Assembly: GCA_051294375.1 (NCBI GenBank)
Contig: CM119270.1
Coordinates: 10,932,969 to 10,996,968, forward strand
DNA: 64,000 nucleotides
Direction: 5' to 3'
Source: Paraspadella gotoi
Lineage: Eukaryota > Chaetognatha
A program made the translations under genes and the position numbers. Of the stretch, positions 1 through 15,120 are shown piece after piece (the stretch's first letter is position 1; every line of letters starts with the position of its first letter). Under the pieces are notes generated by a model. That model was not told the DNA's origin, searched no databases, and saw nothing but the letters and a program-made list of their open reading frames with translations.

Positions 1-772
1 TAAAATGTTTTAGTCAAAGGAAAAAATACATTTTATGCCGGAAAAAGCCTTGACTAAACTAATTATCGGTTTTATTTCACTCTCCTCAGCAAGAAAACGA
101 AAGGAAACTAAAAACAAAATTCAAACAAAACAAAAAACCCTTAGAAAAACAAATCTCAGATTAAAAGAAAAGAAAAAACGAAGGGACGACGACCGATATA
201 TATTTTTTTTTAAATTTATTATTTTTTTTTTATATTATTATTTTAGTTTTTTTTTTTTTTTTTTGCAAAATGTGGTAAAAAGTGTTAAGTCGATGGAAGC
301 GGAGAGAATGGAATTGGGTTAAGTCATTTCTTCTCTCTCTCTCTCTCTCTCTTCCTCTCTATCTCTCTCTCTCTCTCATCTCTCTCTCATCTCTCTCTCT
401 CTCTCTTCTTTCTTCTTACTTTCTCTACCGATATTTGTTCGTGGAATGTTTAGCATCTTGGATATGTTAAGAATTGACTTTCCGTGCTGAAACAAAGATT
501 ATTTTTGACTTAAGATCATTTTTTTATGATATAAGAAAAACTATCTTTTTTTTTAGATCTAAAAAAATATTGTGAACTGAAAAACATATAACAAAAAAGA
601 AAAAGTAAAACAAGAAAGAAAAAACGCAAGAGAAAAGAAGGAAAGCAGAAGAAAGAGAAGAAAGAAAGAAAGGAAAGAAAGAAAGAAAAGAAAGAAAGAA
701 GAAAGAAAAAGAAAGAAGATTTCGCAATGGCAAGAGGAGAGAAGAGAAGAGAGAGGGAGAGAGAGAGAGAGA

Positions 773-846
<74 letters not shown>

Positions 847-1130
847 GAGACAGAAACTGAGCCGAGAGAGAGACAGAGAGAAAGAGATTCCGTGAGTTTA
901 AAAGGTGAAGGCGGATCGACGGTCGTCGACGCCAAACGTGAGAAAACCGGAGACACGATGCTCTTTCGTCTTTTCTCCGTCGTCAGCCCTCGATGCTACG
1001 ATTACGGCATCTTTAAATTTTTATGCCGTCGATGCCCCAGTATAGCATCGAATGCTTTTTTTTTGCCGTTAAATGGCTGTAATATAGAAGGCTTTTAACG
1101 TTTAGTAAAATATGACTATCGGTCATTTTT
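1..1130. other. Low-complexity flank: A-rich, CT and GA repeats
   Basis: A/T-rich homopolymer stretches (190-265), a CT-rich array (about 330-412), a long purine-only tract (about 596-720) and a GA array (about 740-868). Open frames here translate repeats (Ser-Leu or Arg-Glu). A two-tier hairpin lies at 991-1050. No gene seen. Confidence 0.8.
991..1050. repeat. Nested inverted repeat (hairpin)
   Basis: Outer arms CGATGCTA (991-998) and TAGCATCG (1043-1050) enclose inner arms CGGCAT (1005-1010) and ATGCCG (1023-1028). Both pairs are perfect. No function is assigned. Confidence 0.5.
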
Positions 1131-1802
1131 TAGCTCCTCTTGCAGCCCTGGCACGGGTTCAACGCTTGGAACCATGATTGGGCGGTAACTAGCTTGGTGT
1201 TTAACCAGTGGATATGAGCTGGAGAATTTAGTCAAAGAGCCATCAGGTCAGTACTGGAAAGACAAGGTCTCTTAATGGGCAGAATCCTGGAAAATGCCCG
1301 CTCAATGCGTTCATTTTTTTTAACAAAGTTTTGAAACTTAGTATTAGAATGAGATTGCCTTGTCGCGAGGTAGTACTGGGTCATCCCGAGGTCAATCGGC
1401 CATTATTTTATTATTTTCTTTCAAACCGCAAAAATTTTCCTTCATCGAATAATGATATTTAATGACACTTAACAAATTGGTGAAAAACCAAGATTGATTT
1501 GATTTGTTTGAATTTGTTTGAATTTAAGTCCAAAGGTTAAAAATCGGACTTTTGAGATTTCGTTTCGGGTTTTGTTGACTTTTCCCTCTTTTTTTTCTTC
1601 GAGTTCAAAGAATCTTTCCTTTTTTATTTAAACTTATCGAATTTTTAGAAACATTTTATCTTTTTTTTTTATCATTTATTATTCAGAACAGTTTTAAATC
1701 AAGGCAATCATGTGGAGCACTTTGATGAAAATTAGTGAAAAGGAATTTATTATTGGATTTGGTTAGACAAGGTTAAAAGACAAAGCAAGAAAATGTTTTG
1801 CA
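1131..1802. other. Unassigned non-coding sequence
   Basis: Mixed-composition sequence to about 1410, then AT-rich. A GGGTTCAACGC string near 1157 resembles a weak pol III B box, but no matching A box was found. Nothing else recognised. Confidence 0.5.
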
Positions 1803-1829
1803 AGTGGCTGCGCCGATACATGTAAATCG
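1803..1829 (-). repeat. 27-bp dispersed motif, copy 1
   Basis: On the minus strand this reads CGATTTACATGTAT then C then GGCGCAGCCACT. It matches 38485-38511 with one substitution. It sits directly beside the palindromic minisatellite and may be the end of the same mobile unit. Confidence 0.6.
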
Positions 1830-1837
1830 GTTCCATT

Positions 1838-2257
1838 GGGATTCCTCCCACACAGGATTTCTCCCCACGGATTTCCTTCCACTCGGGATATTTCCCACGG
1901 GGGATTCTTCCCTCACAGGATCTCTCCCCAAGGAATTCCTCCCCATGGAATTGCTCCCACACGGGATTCCTCCCTATGAAATTCCTCCCACATCGGATTC
2001 CTCGCACACGTAGGAGGAATCCCGTGTGGGAGGAATCCCATCTAGGAGGAATCCCATGTGGGAGGAATCCTGTGTGGGAAGAATCTCGCATGGGAGGAAT
2101 CCCGCGTAGGAGGAATTCCTTGGGGCGGAATCCCGTGTGGGAGGAATCCCGCGGAGATGAATCCCGAGTGGGAGCAATCCCGCGTGGGAGGAATCCTATG
2201 GGGAGGAATCCCGTATGGGAGGAATGCCGTGTGAGAGAAATGCAGTTGGGAGGAATG
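1838..2257. repeat. Palindromic 16-bp minisatellite
   Basis: About 26 units of 15-16 bp based on GGAGGAATCCCGTGTG. From about 2011 to 2257 the units read in the + direction, and from 1838 to about 2010 the same unit reads in the opposite direction. The two arms share unit variants in the same outward order: a GGAATTCCTTGGGG variant followed about 35 bp further out by an ATCCCGAGTGG variant in both. The array is therefore an old inverted duplication rather than two independent arrays. Frames on both strands stay open because the period avoids stops; they are not genes. Confidence 0.9.
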
Positions 2258-3170
2258 TAAATCACTTTTAAGGGCTTAAACTGAACTGTTACTGCGGCAC
2301 AAATAATATTTTACTGCTTGCAAAAATATTTTATAAATCAAAATAATTTTTTTTTGTTTTGATATAATATATATGATTAAAATGCTTTAATCAATACATA
2401 AAATAGGAAATAAAATAAAATAAAATAGCATAAGACATAAACATTATTAAATATATCAAAACAACTTTTTGAAATAAATAATTTTTTTTTAAAATTGCTA
2501 TTTTTGTTGAAGAGCAGGTGCAAGTTAAGATCTAGTGGGTGCAGATAAAGTTTATTTTGAATGTCCCTTTGTCTTACAAATAGCTTCCCTCTTTGTATAG
2601 CCCTCTAGTAAAATAGGGTAAAATAAAAATAAATTAATGAGACTGTTCTTTTGTTTTAGAAAAAAAAAATAAAACCTCTGGTGGATATACTTAAACTAAA
2701 TTTTATTGTTTTTTTGTTTTTTAAAATGCTCTTTTGTTTGTACCGCCCTCTGGTTTATTAAGACTAAAACGTAAAAATTTGCTATTTTGTATAAAGCAAT
2801 ACAAGTAAAGATCTCGTGCGTGCAGACAGAGGAGCAAATTTCTATAGAAAATAAAGGGAAAATGCTCATAGTAAAAAAGTAAGAAACAAATCCTCCTAGT
2901 AGGAAGAAAAATTTATATAGATAGAAAAAAAAATTTGAAAAAAAAATTGTACAATGTCAGTGATTTACAATATATCGGTAAAAATATAGATTTTTTCAAT
3001 TTTTTGCAATTATGTCTTTCTGAATCGCGTTCAAGGATGGTTATAAAATATAAATAATAATTGCTAATTTTTAAGTTATAAGTTAGAAGAGTTTGAAATG
3101 AATTTTCAACAACGATTTAATTTTTAATTTTTTATACCACAAAGTTATAAGTTATAAATAGAGTTCTCGC
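2258..3170. other. AT-rich non-coding sequence with a degenerate local duplication
   Basis: Strongly AT-rich. Segments near 2508-2610 and 2740-2835 share strings around AAAGATCT, GTGCAGA and GCCCTCT, suggesting two diverged copies of one repeat. No coding signal. Confidence 0.5.

Positions 3171-3173
<3 letters not shown>

Positions 3174-3226
<53 letters not shown>
3174..3226. repeat. CT dinucleotide microsatellite
   Basis: Near-perfect TC run. Confidence 0.95.
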
Positions 3227-5049
<1,823 letters not shown>

Positions 5050-5937
5050 NNNNNNNNNNNNNNNNNNNNNNNNNNNNNNNNNNNNNNNNNNNNNNNNNNN
5101 NNNNNNNNNNNNNNNNNNNNNNNNNNNNNNNNNNNNNNNNNNNNNNNNNNNNNNNNNNNNNNNNNNNNNNNNNNNNNNNNNNNNNNNNNNNNNNNNNNNN
5201 NNNNNNNNNNNNNNNNNNNNNNNNNNNNNNNNNNNNNNNNNNNNNNNNNNNNNNNTCCAATAAACACAATGTCTGTCGTCTCGTCGAAAAGTAACAAAGA
5301 TAATATTGATATAAAATGTAGCTAATTTTAGTAAAAAACTTTCATCTTTGAGTGAAACTTCTACATTTAAATATTTTCGTAAAAAAGTTTTTTTTTCTTT
5401 TTCGCACCCTCGAAAGTATTTTTTTTTACCCTCGTCAGGTTTTCATCCCCCATTAGATGCTCATTACCTTCGTCTCTTCCTTTCTTTCCTCTTTTTTTTC
5501 TTTTTTTTTCTTTTGGTTTCTTTTTTTCTTTCCTGTTCGCCAAGACGATTTCTAAAAGTAAAACTCGTTTATGAATCTGTTCTTCTTACATTTTTAACTA
5601 CTTTTTCCTCTTTTTCCTCTTTTTCCTCTTTTTTCCTTCTTATCTTCTTCTTTTTCTTCATCTTCCTTCCCTTTGATCCCCCATGGCTTTTCCTCCTCTC
5701 CCTCCCTCCTCTTCCTCCCACCTCCTTCCTCCTTATTGCTCCTCTTCCCGTCCCTCCCATCTGCGCCTGTGTTGCTCCAATGCCCCGGTGACTTCTTTCC
5801 CCCGATTCGAAGCCACAATAACTTTTCACATACTTAGCGATATTTATATCCACTTGAGGGAGTCCTCTGCGTTTGAGGCCTTCAAAGAGGGGCGGTTCAA
5901 CCTCCTTGATTTTCCATTAACTCTTTTCGTTCTTTTC

Positions 5938-5994
<57 letters not shown>

Positions 5995-5995
5995 T

Positions 5996-6063
<68 letters not shown>

Positions 6064-8725
6064 TGTATTTCCATCTTCCTCAAAAAACGGAAGAGTTACC
6101 ATCAAAGCACAACAAAAAATCATTTCTCAACCTGACAAAATGACAGCGACAGTGATATCCAATGTCAGATCAGTCGCAACCCAATCTGACGTGAATTTAA
6201 AACCGGCGCCATTTTATTTATGCGTCTTACTTGCGGTGCCACCAATCTGAGTCTCATATGGAACAACAACGACGACGACGACGACGAAGACGACCACCGG
6301 AGGAGCATAACGTAATTCCGTNNNNNNNNNNNNNNNNNNNNNNNNNNNNNNNNNNNNNNNNNNNNNNNNNNNNNNNNNNNNNNNNNNNNNNNNNNNNNNN
6401 NNNNNNNNNNNNNNNNNNNNNNNNNNNNNNNNNNNNNNNNNNNNNNNNNNNNNNNNNNNNNNNNNNNNNNNNNNNNNNNNNNNNNNNNNNNNNNNNNNNN
6501 NNNNNNNNNNNNNNNNNNNNNNNNNNNNNNNNNNNNNNNNNNNNNNNNNNNNNNNNNNNNNNNNNNNNNNNNNNNNNNNNNNNNNNNNNNNNNNNNNNNN
6601 NNNNNNNNNNNNNNNNNNNNNNNNNNNNNNNNNNNNNNNNNNNNNNNNNNNNNCACGTTTCTCTCTCTTTTCTCTTTTTTTTCCCCGCTTTTGTTTCTGT
6701 CTATGTCGCTATCTCTATCTCTCTCTCTCTCTCTAACTCTCTCTTAGTTTCGTCTTCATTGTTTGTTTTCGTATTTTAGATTTTCGTCATCGTAGTTCAC
6801 GGGTATTCATTCTTTATTCGAAGTCAACACATTCTCACAAATTTATGTTTCTTCCTCTCTTTAACCGCAAAACAATTTTTTTGGTAAATCATGGTCTCGG
6901 GCTGATCTCATCTCCCACTCACGACAGTCCACACAAAATACCCATCCCCATCAATTCATTTTTTTTATCGCGCCTGTTCCTTTACAATCCTCACCCATCC
7001 CAATCCCCACCCATCACAGTCCCCACCCACAAAGCCGCTTTCCTTTCAACCTNNNNNNNNNNNNNNNNNNNNNNNNNNNNNNNNNNNNNNNNNNNNNNNN
7101 NNNNNNNNNNNNNNNNNNNNNNNNNNNNNNNNNNNNNNNNNNNNNNNNNNNNNNNNNNNNNNNNNNNNNNNNNNNNNNNNNNNNNNNNNNNNNNNNNNNN
7201 NTTTTATTTTTTCCCTCCTGATTACAATCAGAATCCAGTAGGCTCCTCCCCCTTTTTCTTTCGTCTTCTTCATCATCGTCCTTTTCGATGCCCTGTTCTC
7301 TTTGTTGTCTTCCCACTCTACACGCTCTTCCCTCTTTACTTTTTCTCATCACGAAATCCCTTACTTACTTTACAAAGACCGCTTTTAAATGAGACCTCGT
7401 TCTTTTACCCCACCTCTTTCATTTGACTTAAACTTTGACCAACCCCACTCAACCCCGATCTACTTACCTTTCTAATCTCTGNNNNNNNNNNNNNNNNNNN
7501 NNNNNNNNNNNNNNNNNNNNNNNNNNNNNNNNNNNNNNNNNNNNNNNNNNNNNNNNNNNNNNNNNNNNNNNNNNNNNNNNNNNNNNNNNNNNNNNNNNNN
7601 NNGGAGTGAGGTGAGCGTGAGGTGGGGAAGGTGGAATCGAGGTAAGGTAGTTTTGAGAGGGTGAGGTAGACGATGGAGTCTGGGTCAACACCCACGAAGA
7701 AAACTTATGAGAAGAGGGTAGTAAGGGAGAGGGGGAGTAAGGTTTCCAAAAAAAAGAGGAGATAATTAGAGAGAAAACGTGAGGGCAAGAGGGCAAGAGG
7801 TTAAGTGGTGTAGATCTAACCGACACGAGAGAGAAAAAAGCGGGCAAGGTAGACGGAGAGGGCAAGAATCTCCTTTCGAACGCGTGCTCGCGCCGGGCAA
7901 GCCTCGAGGGCATTCCGCGTCCGAGCTCATTCGTTCTTTCCTAGTACAGCGGGGACCGTTTCGATACCAAAGAATTTCTGAAATCGTCTCATTTCTAGAG
8001 AGCTTTTTATATTTCCGAAAATACAGTAATTCATTTGCAAGAAAGTGCTGTGAATTTCAGATTCCCGATGGATTCGTGGAAAGGCTGAATAACATTCTCA
8101 ACGTCTTCCTCGAATGATCGTTTTAGAGAATCTCCAATGTGTTCGGCTTTATTTACTTTTTCGAACGTTTTTAAAATCTTTTTTTTTNNNNNNNNNNNNN
8201 NNNNNNNNNNNNNNNNNNNNNNNNNNNNNNNNNNNNNNNNNNNNNNNNNNNNNNNNNNNNNNNNNNNNNNNNNNNNNNNNNNNNNNNNNNNNNNNNNNNN
8301 NNNNNNNNNNNNNNNNNNNNNNNNNNNNNNNNNNNNNNNNNNNNNNNNNNNNNNNNNNNNNNNNNNNNNNNNNNNNNNNNNNNNAATTAATTTGCCGAAG
8401 TCAAAATAAATGAGAGTTGAATCTGGGCATCGATCGACTGATTAATAATATAAGCCTCGCGAAATTCGTTTAGAGCGCAGAGTAAATATTCCAATGTTAA
8501 AATAGTAAATCATTCTTGGGTGCTAATNNNNNNNNNNNNNNNNNNNNNNNNNNNNNNNNNNNNNNNNNNNNNNNNNNNNNNNNNNNNNNNNNNNNNNNNN
8601 NNNNNNNNNNNNNNNNNNNNNNNNNAACGTTTTTAAATTTGTTAGTTCGTTTTGTTTTAGATCAAACTTGGCATAACGTTGCTTGGACGATATAATAGAT
8701 TCATTTATGATTCAAATCTATTCTA
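5050..8725. other. Gap cluster with repeat-rich islands
   Basis: N runs at 5050-5255, 6322-6653, 7053-7201, 7482-7602, 8188-8384 and 8528-8625. Between them are pyrimidine-rich sequence (5400-5760), a TTTC array (5938-6064), a GAC patch (6270-6295), and about 500 bp of non-repetitive sequence (7603-8187) with an open frame at 7779-8117 that I do not recognise and that has no splice or family support. Confidence 0.7.
5938..6064. repeat. TTTC tetranucleotide microsatellite
   Basis: About 31 units with one single-base slip near 5994. Confidence 0.95.
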
Positions 8726-8930
8726 TTAATTAATTAATTAATTCATTCATTCATTCATTCATTCATTCATTCATTCATTCATTCATTCATTCATTCAATC
8801 ATTCATTCATTTAATCATTCAATCATTCATTCATTTATTCATTCATTTAATCATTCATTCATTTAATCATTCATTCATTCAGTCATTCATTCATTTAATC
8901 ATTCATTCATTTATTCATTCATGCATTCAA
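8726..8930. repeat. ATTC tetranucleotide microsatellite
   Basis: Starts as TTAA/AATT, becomes perfect ATTC, then a higher-order mix with ATTT and AATC interruptions at regular spacing. Confidence 0.9.
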
Positions 8931-10649
<1,719 letters not shown>

Positions 10650-10858
10650 CTCTCTTTCTCTTCCAGCAGCCTCCGAAAATTAGGTGATAAAAATTAAAAA
10701 GAGAATAGCAATCGTCAAAAGTTACAGAATAAAAGAGAAAGAAAGAAACAAGAGAAAGAGAGATAGGAGAGAGAGGAAGAGAGATTAATTTTCCCTGACT
10801 CTTCTCTTTTATCATAATGAGTTGTTCTTTTATTTTGTTTTAAGCATCGACAATTACC
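10650..10858 (+). repeat. Dispersed repeat, copy 1 (inverted partner at 23102-23311)
   Basis: About 209 bp matching the reverse complement of 23102-23311 with only scattered one-base differences. Landmarks in order are CTTCCAGCA, AAATTAGGTG, CGTCAAAAGTTACAGAATAAA, a purine-rich middle, ATCATAATGAGTTGTTCTTT and CATCGACAATTACC, where similarity stops. A CT/GA run flanks both copies on the same side. No coding potential; probably a short non-autonomous mobile element. Confidence 0.85.
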
Positions 10859-13800
10859 TCCGTCCAGAAATTACTATATCTTGGTTTTACGTAATCATAA
10901 GATGTTTTAGTGCAGAGAGGGAGTTATGGGCTTCAATCGGCCCGATTACAAATCGACGATGAAATTACATTGATTTTCTATCAGTCACAGTGACGTCGAG
11001 CTTCCGGCATATTAACGACACTTTCGTCTTCTTTGCGTATATAATGTCCCGCCGAATATTTTTTTTTTTCTATCGTGTCCCTTATAGTACTTTGCTTTTT
11101 GTATAGTTTTCACTTTCTATTTCAACGTTTCTCTTCTTTTATCTTTTCATTCGTTACATACCCCTGTGACTTATAGGAAGTTAAATACAATTTATACCAT
11201 TCTCTTTCTGCTCTTCTTTCTTCAAATTTTTCTCTATTATCCTCTTCTTTTCTTTACCGTCTCCAATCCCTTTCACCTCTTTTACCATTCATTGTTCTTC
11301 TCATATTGGGGCTACATCTTTGAGGTTCCCGGGTTGGGATATCCGGTGAGTAGGTGCCATAGATTGGGGGCGTAGGCAGAGTTACTTTTGTTCTGTTTCT
11401 TATCGTATTTCATGACAATTCGTCAGGTCCTTGATCAAGTCGTCTTCCGGCGATCGATTCTCCGAAGCGAAACCCGGACCATAGAGGAACTTCAACACAA
11501 CAATGTGAATTTTTTTTTGATCTTGGATTACATCGTTTTTTATAATTCGAATTATAGAATGCAGTCATATATAAATGAAAAAAACCAAAAACCAATAAAT
11601 ATCATCCTTTCTCCTTCATCGAAATTCATATCATCTTTTCTCCCCTCACACAGTTCATTAAGGTCTGTGCCAGTAAATAGCAACATGGGAAAGTTCAGCT
11701 CTGTTCTCGGCCCATTCGAGAGTCCAGGGGATGAAAGCGGGAGATGTTGGCCTAATTGTTTTCTGTATCGTTTCAATTTCGTAATCACTTTTTTCAGGAA
11801 TTTGTTTTCGAGAGATAAGAAATGTCGTCCGATATTTACGTTGCGGGTTTTGAAGTTCAAAACTAGCGATCTCCTGTTTATTTTCTGCCTATGATTTTGT
11901 AAACGCATCAAGATGTGACTCTCGTTAGAAGTGAAGGACGTCGCCTCCTCTCCCCATGACTTTTACATAATGAAGATCCTCCTTTACTCGTATTTCATCT
12001 CCCTCTTATCCCTTTAAAGATTTCTCTTTCTTTTCTTGTGACGCCCCGCACTCAGTCTTCAGGACGCGTAAAAATATAAACGAGTCGCAGCGCGCGGAAG
12101 GCCCGGTGAGCCGCGATTTAGAAAATGGATAGGAAAATCAATAAGATTTGTTGGCGAACCTTAGGGAAAAGATATTAAAAGAAAACAGATATAAGCGTAT
12201 GATTAAAATAAATTTGAAAAAAAAGGGGAAAGGAATACTTTAAATGTAATAGTTCTAGGAAGTCTGCGCAATAAGTAAAGCTGAAAAGACGGCCTAAGGA
12301 AATGGAATAAGTATATTAGAAATTGAGAATAAAAGTATCCAAGAATAATATCTATGATTTTAAAATTTTATTTAACGGGCCGCTGAATTTGCACGTCGTT
12401 CGTACCAAAGTGTGCAGTATTCGATCCCGACAGAAGTTAGGAGGTAATGACCGTTTGAATTAATGTAAAATGAGAGAAACAGACGATACCATTCGTTGAA
12501 ATCGCCCCCAACAAAGAAACAGATATCACTTAACTGACAATTCATCTAATTCGTGTACTGAATATATATTTTGAATCAGCCATTCACCACCACCAAATCC
12601 ACCATCAGGAAACAAATCGACGCGGCCCGTCATAGGACAATCAAGTCTCCTGTCCTCGAGCGAACCAACCGCACAACCAAGCGGCCTTTTGCCGGGCGAG
12701 GACGGACAATCTGCCCAAAGACCATAAGCAGTCACAATTCATCAAGATGCTGAGCGGCAAAATCATCCAAGTCCATTCGTTTCCAGTTCGATTTAAGAGG
12801 AAGAATTCCCTGACAAACAAAATGGTTTTATTTAGATAAGATAAGTCTTGCCAGAAGCCAGGATTAATCAATCTATAAGTGAATCAACCATTACGTATTG
12901 TCATACTCAACAAAAACGTTTTATTTCCTCTTACCCGTACAGTAAGTTGATCTTCAGAGAGAAATATATATATGAATGATTGAATTTTTAGACTCACCAA
13001 AAAGAATAAAAAGAAAACAATATATTAAACTTCGTAATTATTTTCTTTATCAGTCAAACTTTTATCGAATTCCAAAGCCTTCGTCCCTCACCCACCGATA
13101 TCCAATACAACTCTGTCACAAGGATACAGCGGAGCGTGCTTGCTGTTCCTCGAGAACAGTTAAGTCGGTTTTAAAACATTTAAATTGTTGTTTAATCTCG
13201 CTTTGGGTTCGTGCCTCAACGCGCGTTTTATAATCATTCGTCCCTTTATAATTACTTTTACAACGAGTAATTAATGTACCACTTACCTCAGATCACTGAC
13301 TGAACCAAGTGAACACACATCCTAAGAGTGTCTTACGACTCATTACCGTTCAAGCATACCATCCGCATGTTGATTCCCCGCTCCGAGAAACGAGATGACC
13401 AGCCAGCCTCTCCGGAATAGGGTAATGCGAGGTATAAAAATTCGTCACGAGTCACTATTTTGTTTTTAAAATTATTAAAAATCAGAAAATTTTCTATAGT
13501 TGTCGATTTAAGTTTTATCTATCTAAATGTAGTTATATATCTTTTTTATTAATACAGAAGGCAGTATTAAATTAAACAAATAAATATATGGTACTACCGA
13601 ACGAACCTTATACACAAATAATTCGGGACATACATCCTCAAATATGGTTTGTAATTAGGCAATTTCATAAAGTCACATTAAACTTTCAATCTCTATCTAA
13701 TACTATCAATGAACTTGGTGCCAAAAAAATGCACAGAATACCAACGACATTCTTATCCCCTTTTCAATTTACGTTCCAAGTCCTTTCACCGAAGGCATTT

Positions 13801-13980
13801 TGGATTGCAACTTACTATCGCGCGCAACCTGAAGGAGTTTGCAATTGGACGATCTTTCGGTCCTATCCCAAAAGGTTTGATAAATGAAAAGCGAGCGAAA
13901 AGACCAATATTAACCCGAGGAACGTCATTCTGCTCGTCGTTCCTCGACATGCTCCTGATTTCAACTGAGCATCGCCTCTA
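10859..13980. other. Simple-repeat-poor non-coding sequence
   Basis: No microsatellite of note and no recognised exon. A GTGAGT string at 11345 and CpG-rich patches (12050-12115, 12600-12720) are present, but the frames over them resemble no family. Confidence 0.6.
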
Positions 13981-15120
13981 AAGTGTTTTTTTATTTTAGT
14001 TGTGATCAATTTGAAAGGGTTAAAAGTTGAGGATGTTTAATTTATAAAAAAATTAAAATTATTCGATTTAAATTTTATTTTATTTATCAAAATTTAAATA
14101 ATAAAACATTAGCACAACATTAATCCGGATTTAAATAAAACCTCGATAACCCTTGATATTTTCCAGTAAGTTGTCAGGGGACATATTAAGAACACTTTTC
14201 ATATTACTTTAATTCTCTTTCCATAAAAATTTCTTCTGCAATTTATTTTCTTCTTCTATTTTTTTATTTTACACACACTCGATTTTTCAAATCAATGAAG
14301 GACTTTTGAATTAGTTCTATTGGTGTTTGCACACTGAAGCTTTAATTTAAAAGAATATTTATTGTAATATAATAAACAAAAATTGTAATTTTTATCAATT
14401 ATATTATATAAATTTTTTTTAAAAAATTAGTTTATAAGAAGACGGAGATTAATACCTCAACACTAATGAAAAGTTTTAAATACTAAAATTTCTAATAGAT
14501 ATAAAAAAATCTTAAAAAAACACTAATGTTTAAAATTTTCTTGGACAAGAATGGTTAAAAAACAGTATTAATAAACATACACATCAATTCATTATCATAT
14601 CGAGACATATTTGAGGTGAATATAACTTAGTTAAAATTTTAATCAAATAAACTGATAAAAAAATATATTAAATTGTATTATAACTTTATCTAACTTAAAG
14701 CTCTAATAATTCAGAATCCATGAAGACAATAAAATTGAAAATAATTCGAATAAATTTATAAGTAATTATTTAATAAGTAATATATAAATTTAAAATGCTT
14801 TTCTCGTGTCTCATTATAATAATAGATAATTTTTCATAAAATAATTTATTTTCATATCCGAAACAGTACACTTTAAATATTTATTTTATTTGAAGATGAA
14901 AGCTTCTTAGATTCACAAACACTCGCGTTCTGCCTTTGGATTTTCGTTTCAGTTTGATCACTTGTATACATAAGCTTTTTTTGATTCTTCCACTATTTTA
15001 TATAATTATAAAGATATATATATTTTAATTATATAATAGTTATAATATTATTATAAAAATTTATTAATCACAATAGATAATTATTATATAGACACACAAG
15101 AAGCAGAATCAATTAAACTC
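13981..15120. other. AT-rich block
   Basis: Roughly 1.1 kb dominated by A and T with frequent stops in all frames; no repeat unit or gene recognised. Confidence 0.7.

Noticed and set aside
727-1098. Arg-Glu-rich open frame (and similar ones at 27375, 53427 and 61447)
   Set aside because: Translation of GA dinucleotide repeats; no start context, introns or family similarity.
1131-1310. Third copy of the SINE
   Set aside because: Contains a B-box-like string, but the body does not align to the copies at 48090 or 63550.
1976-2260. Repetitive open frames on both strands with an Asn-Pro-Val-Trp-Glu-like period
   Set aside because: Products of the 16-bp palindromic minisatellite staying open in several frames.
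8726-8930. Possible CRISPR-like array
   Set aside because: It is a tetranucleotide microsatellite with no unique spacers, and the DNA is eukaryotic.
11166-11347. Hydrophobic frame ending at a GTGAGT donor in phase 0 as NFI first exon
   Set aside because: Phase fits, but the leader is long, very hydrophobic and unlike NFI N-termini, which are only a few residues.
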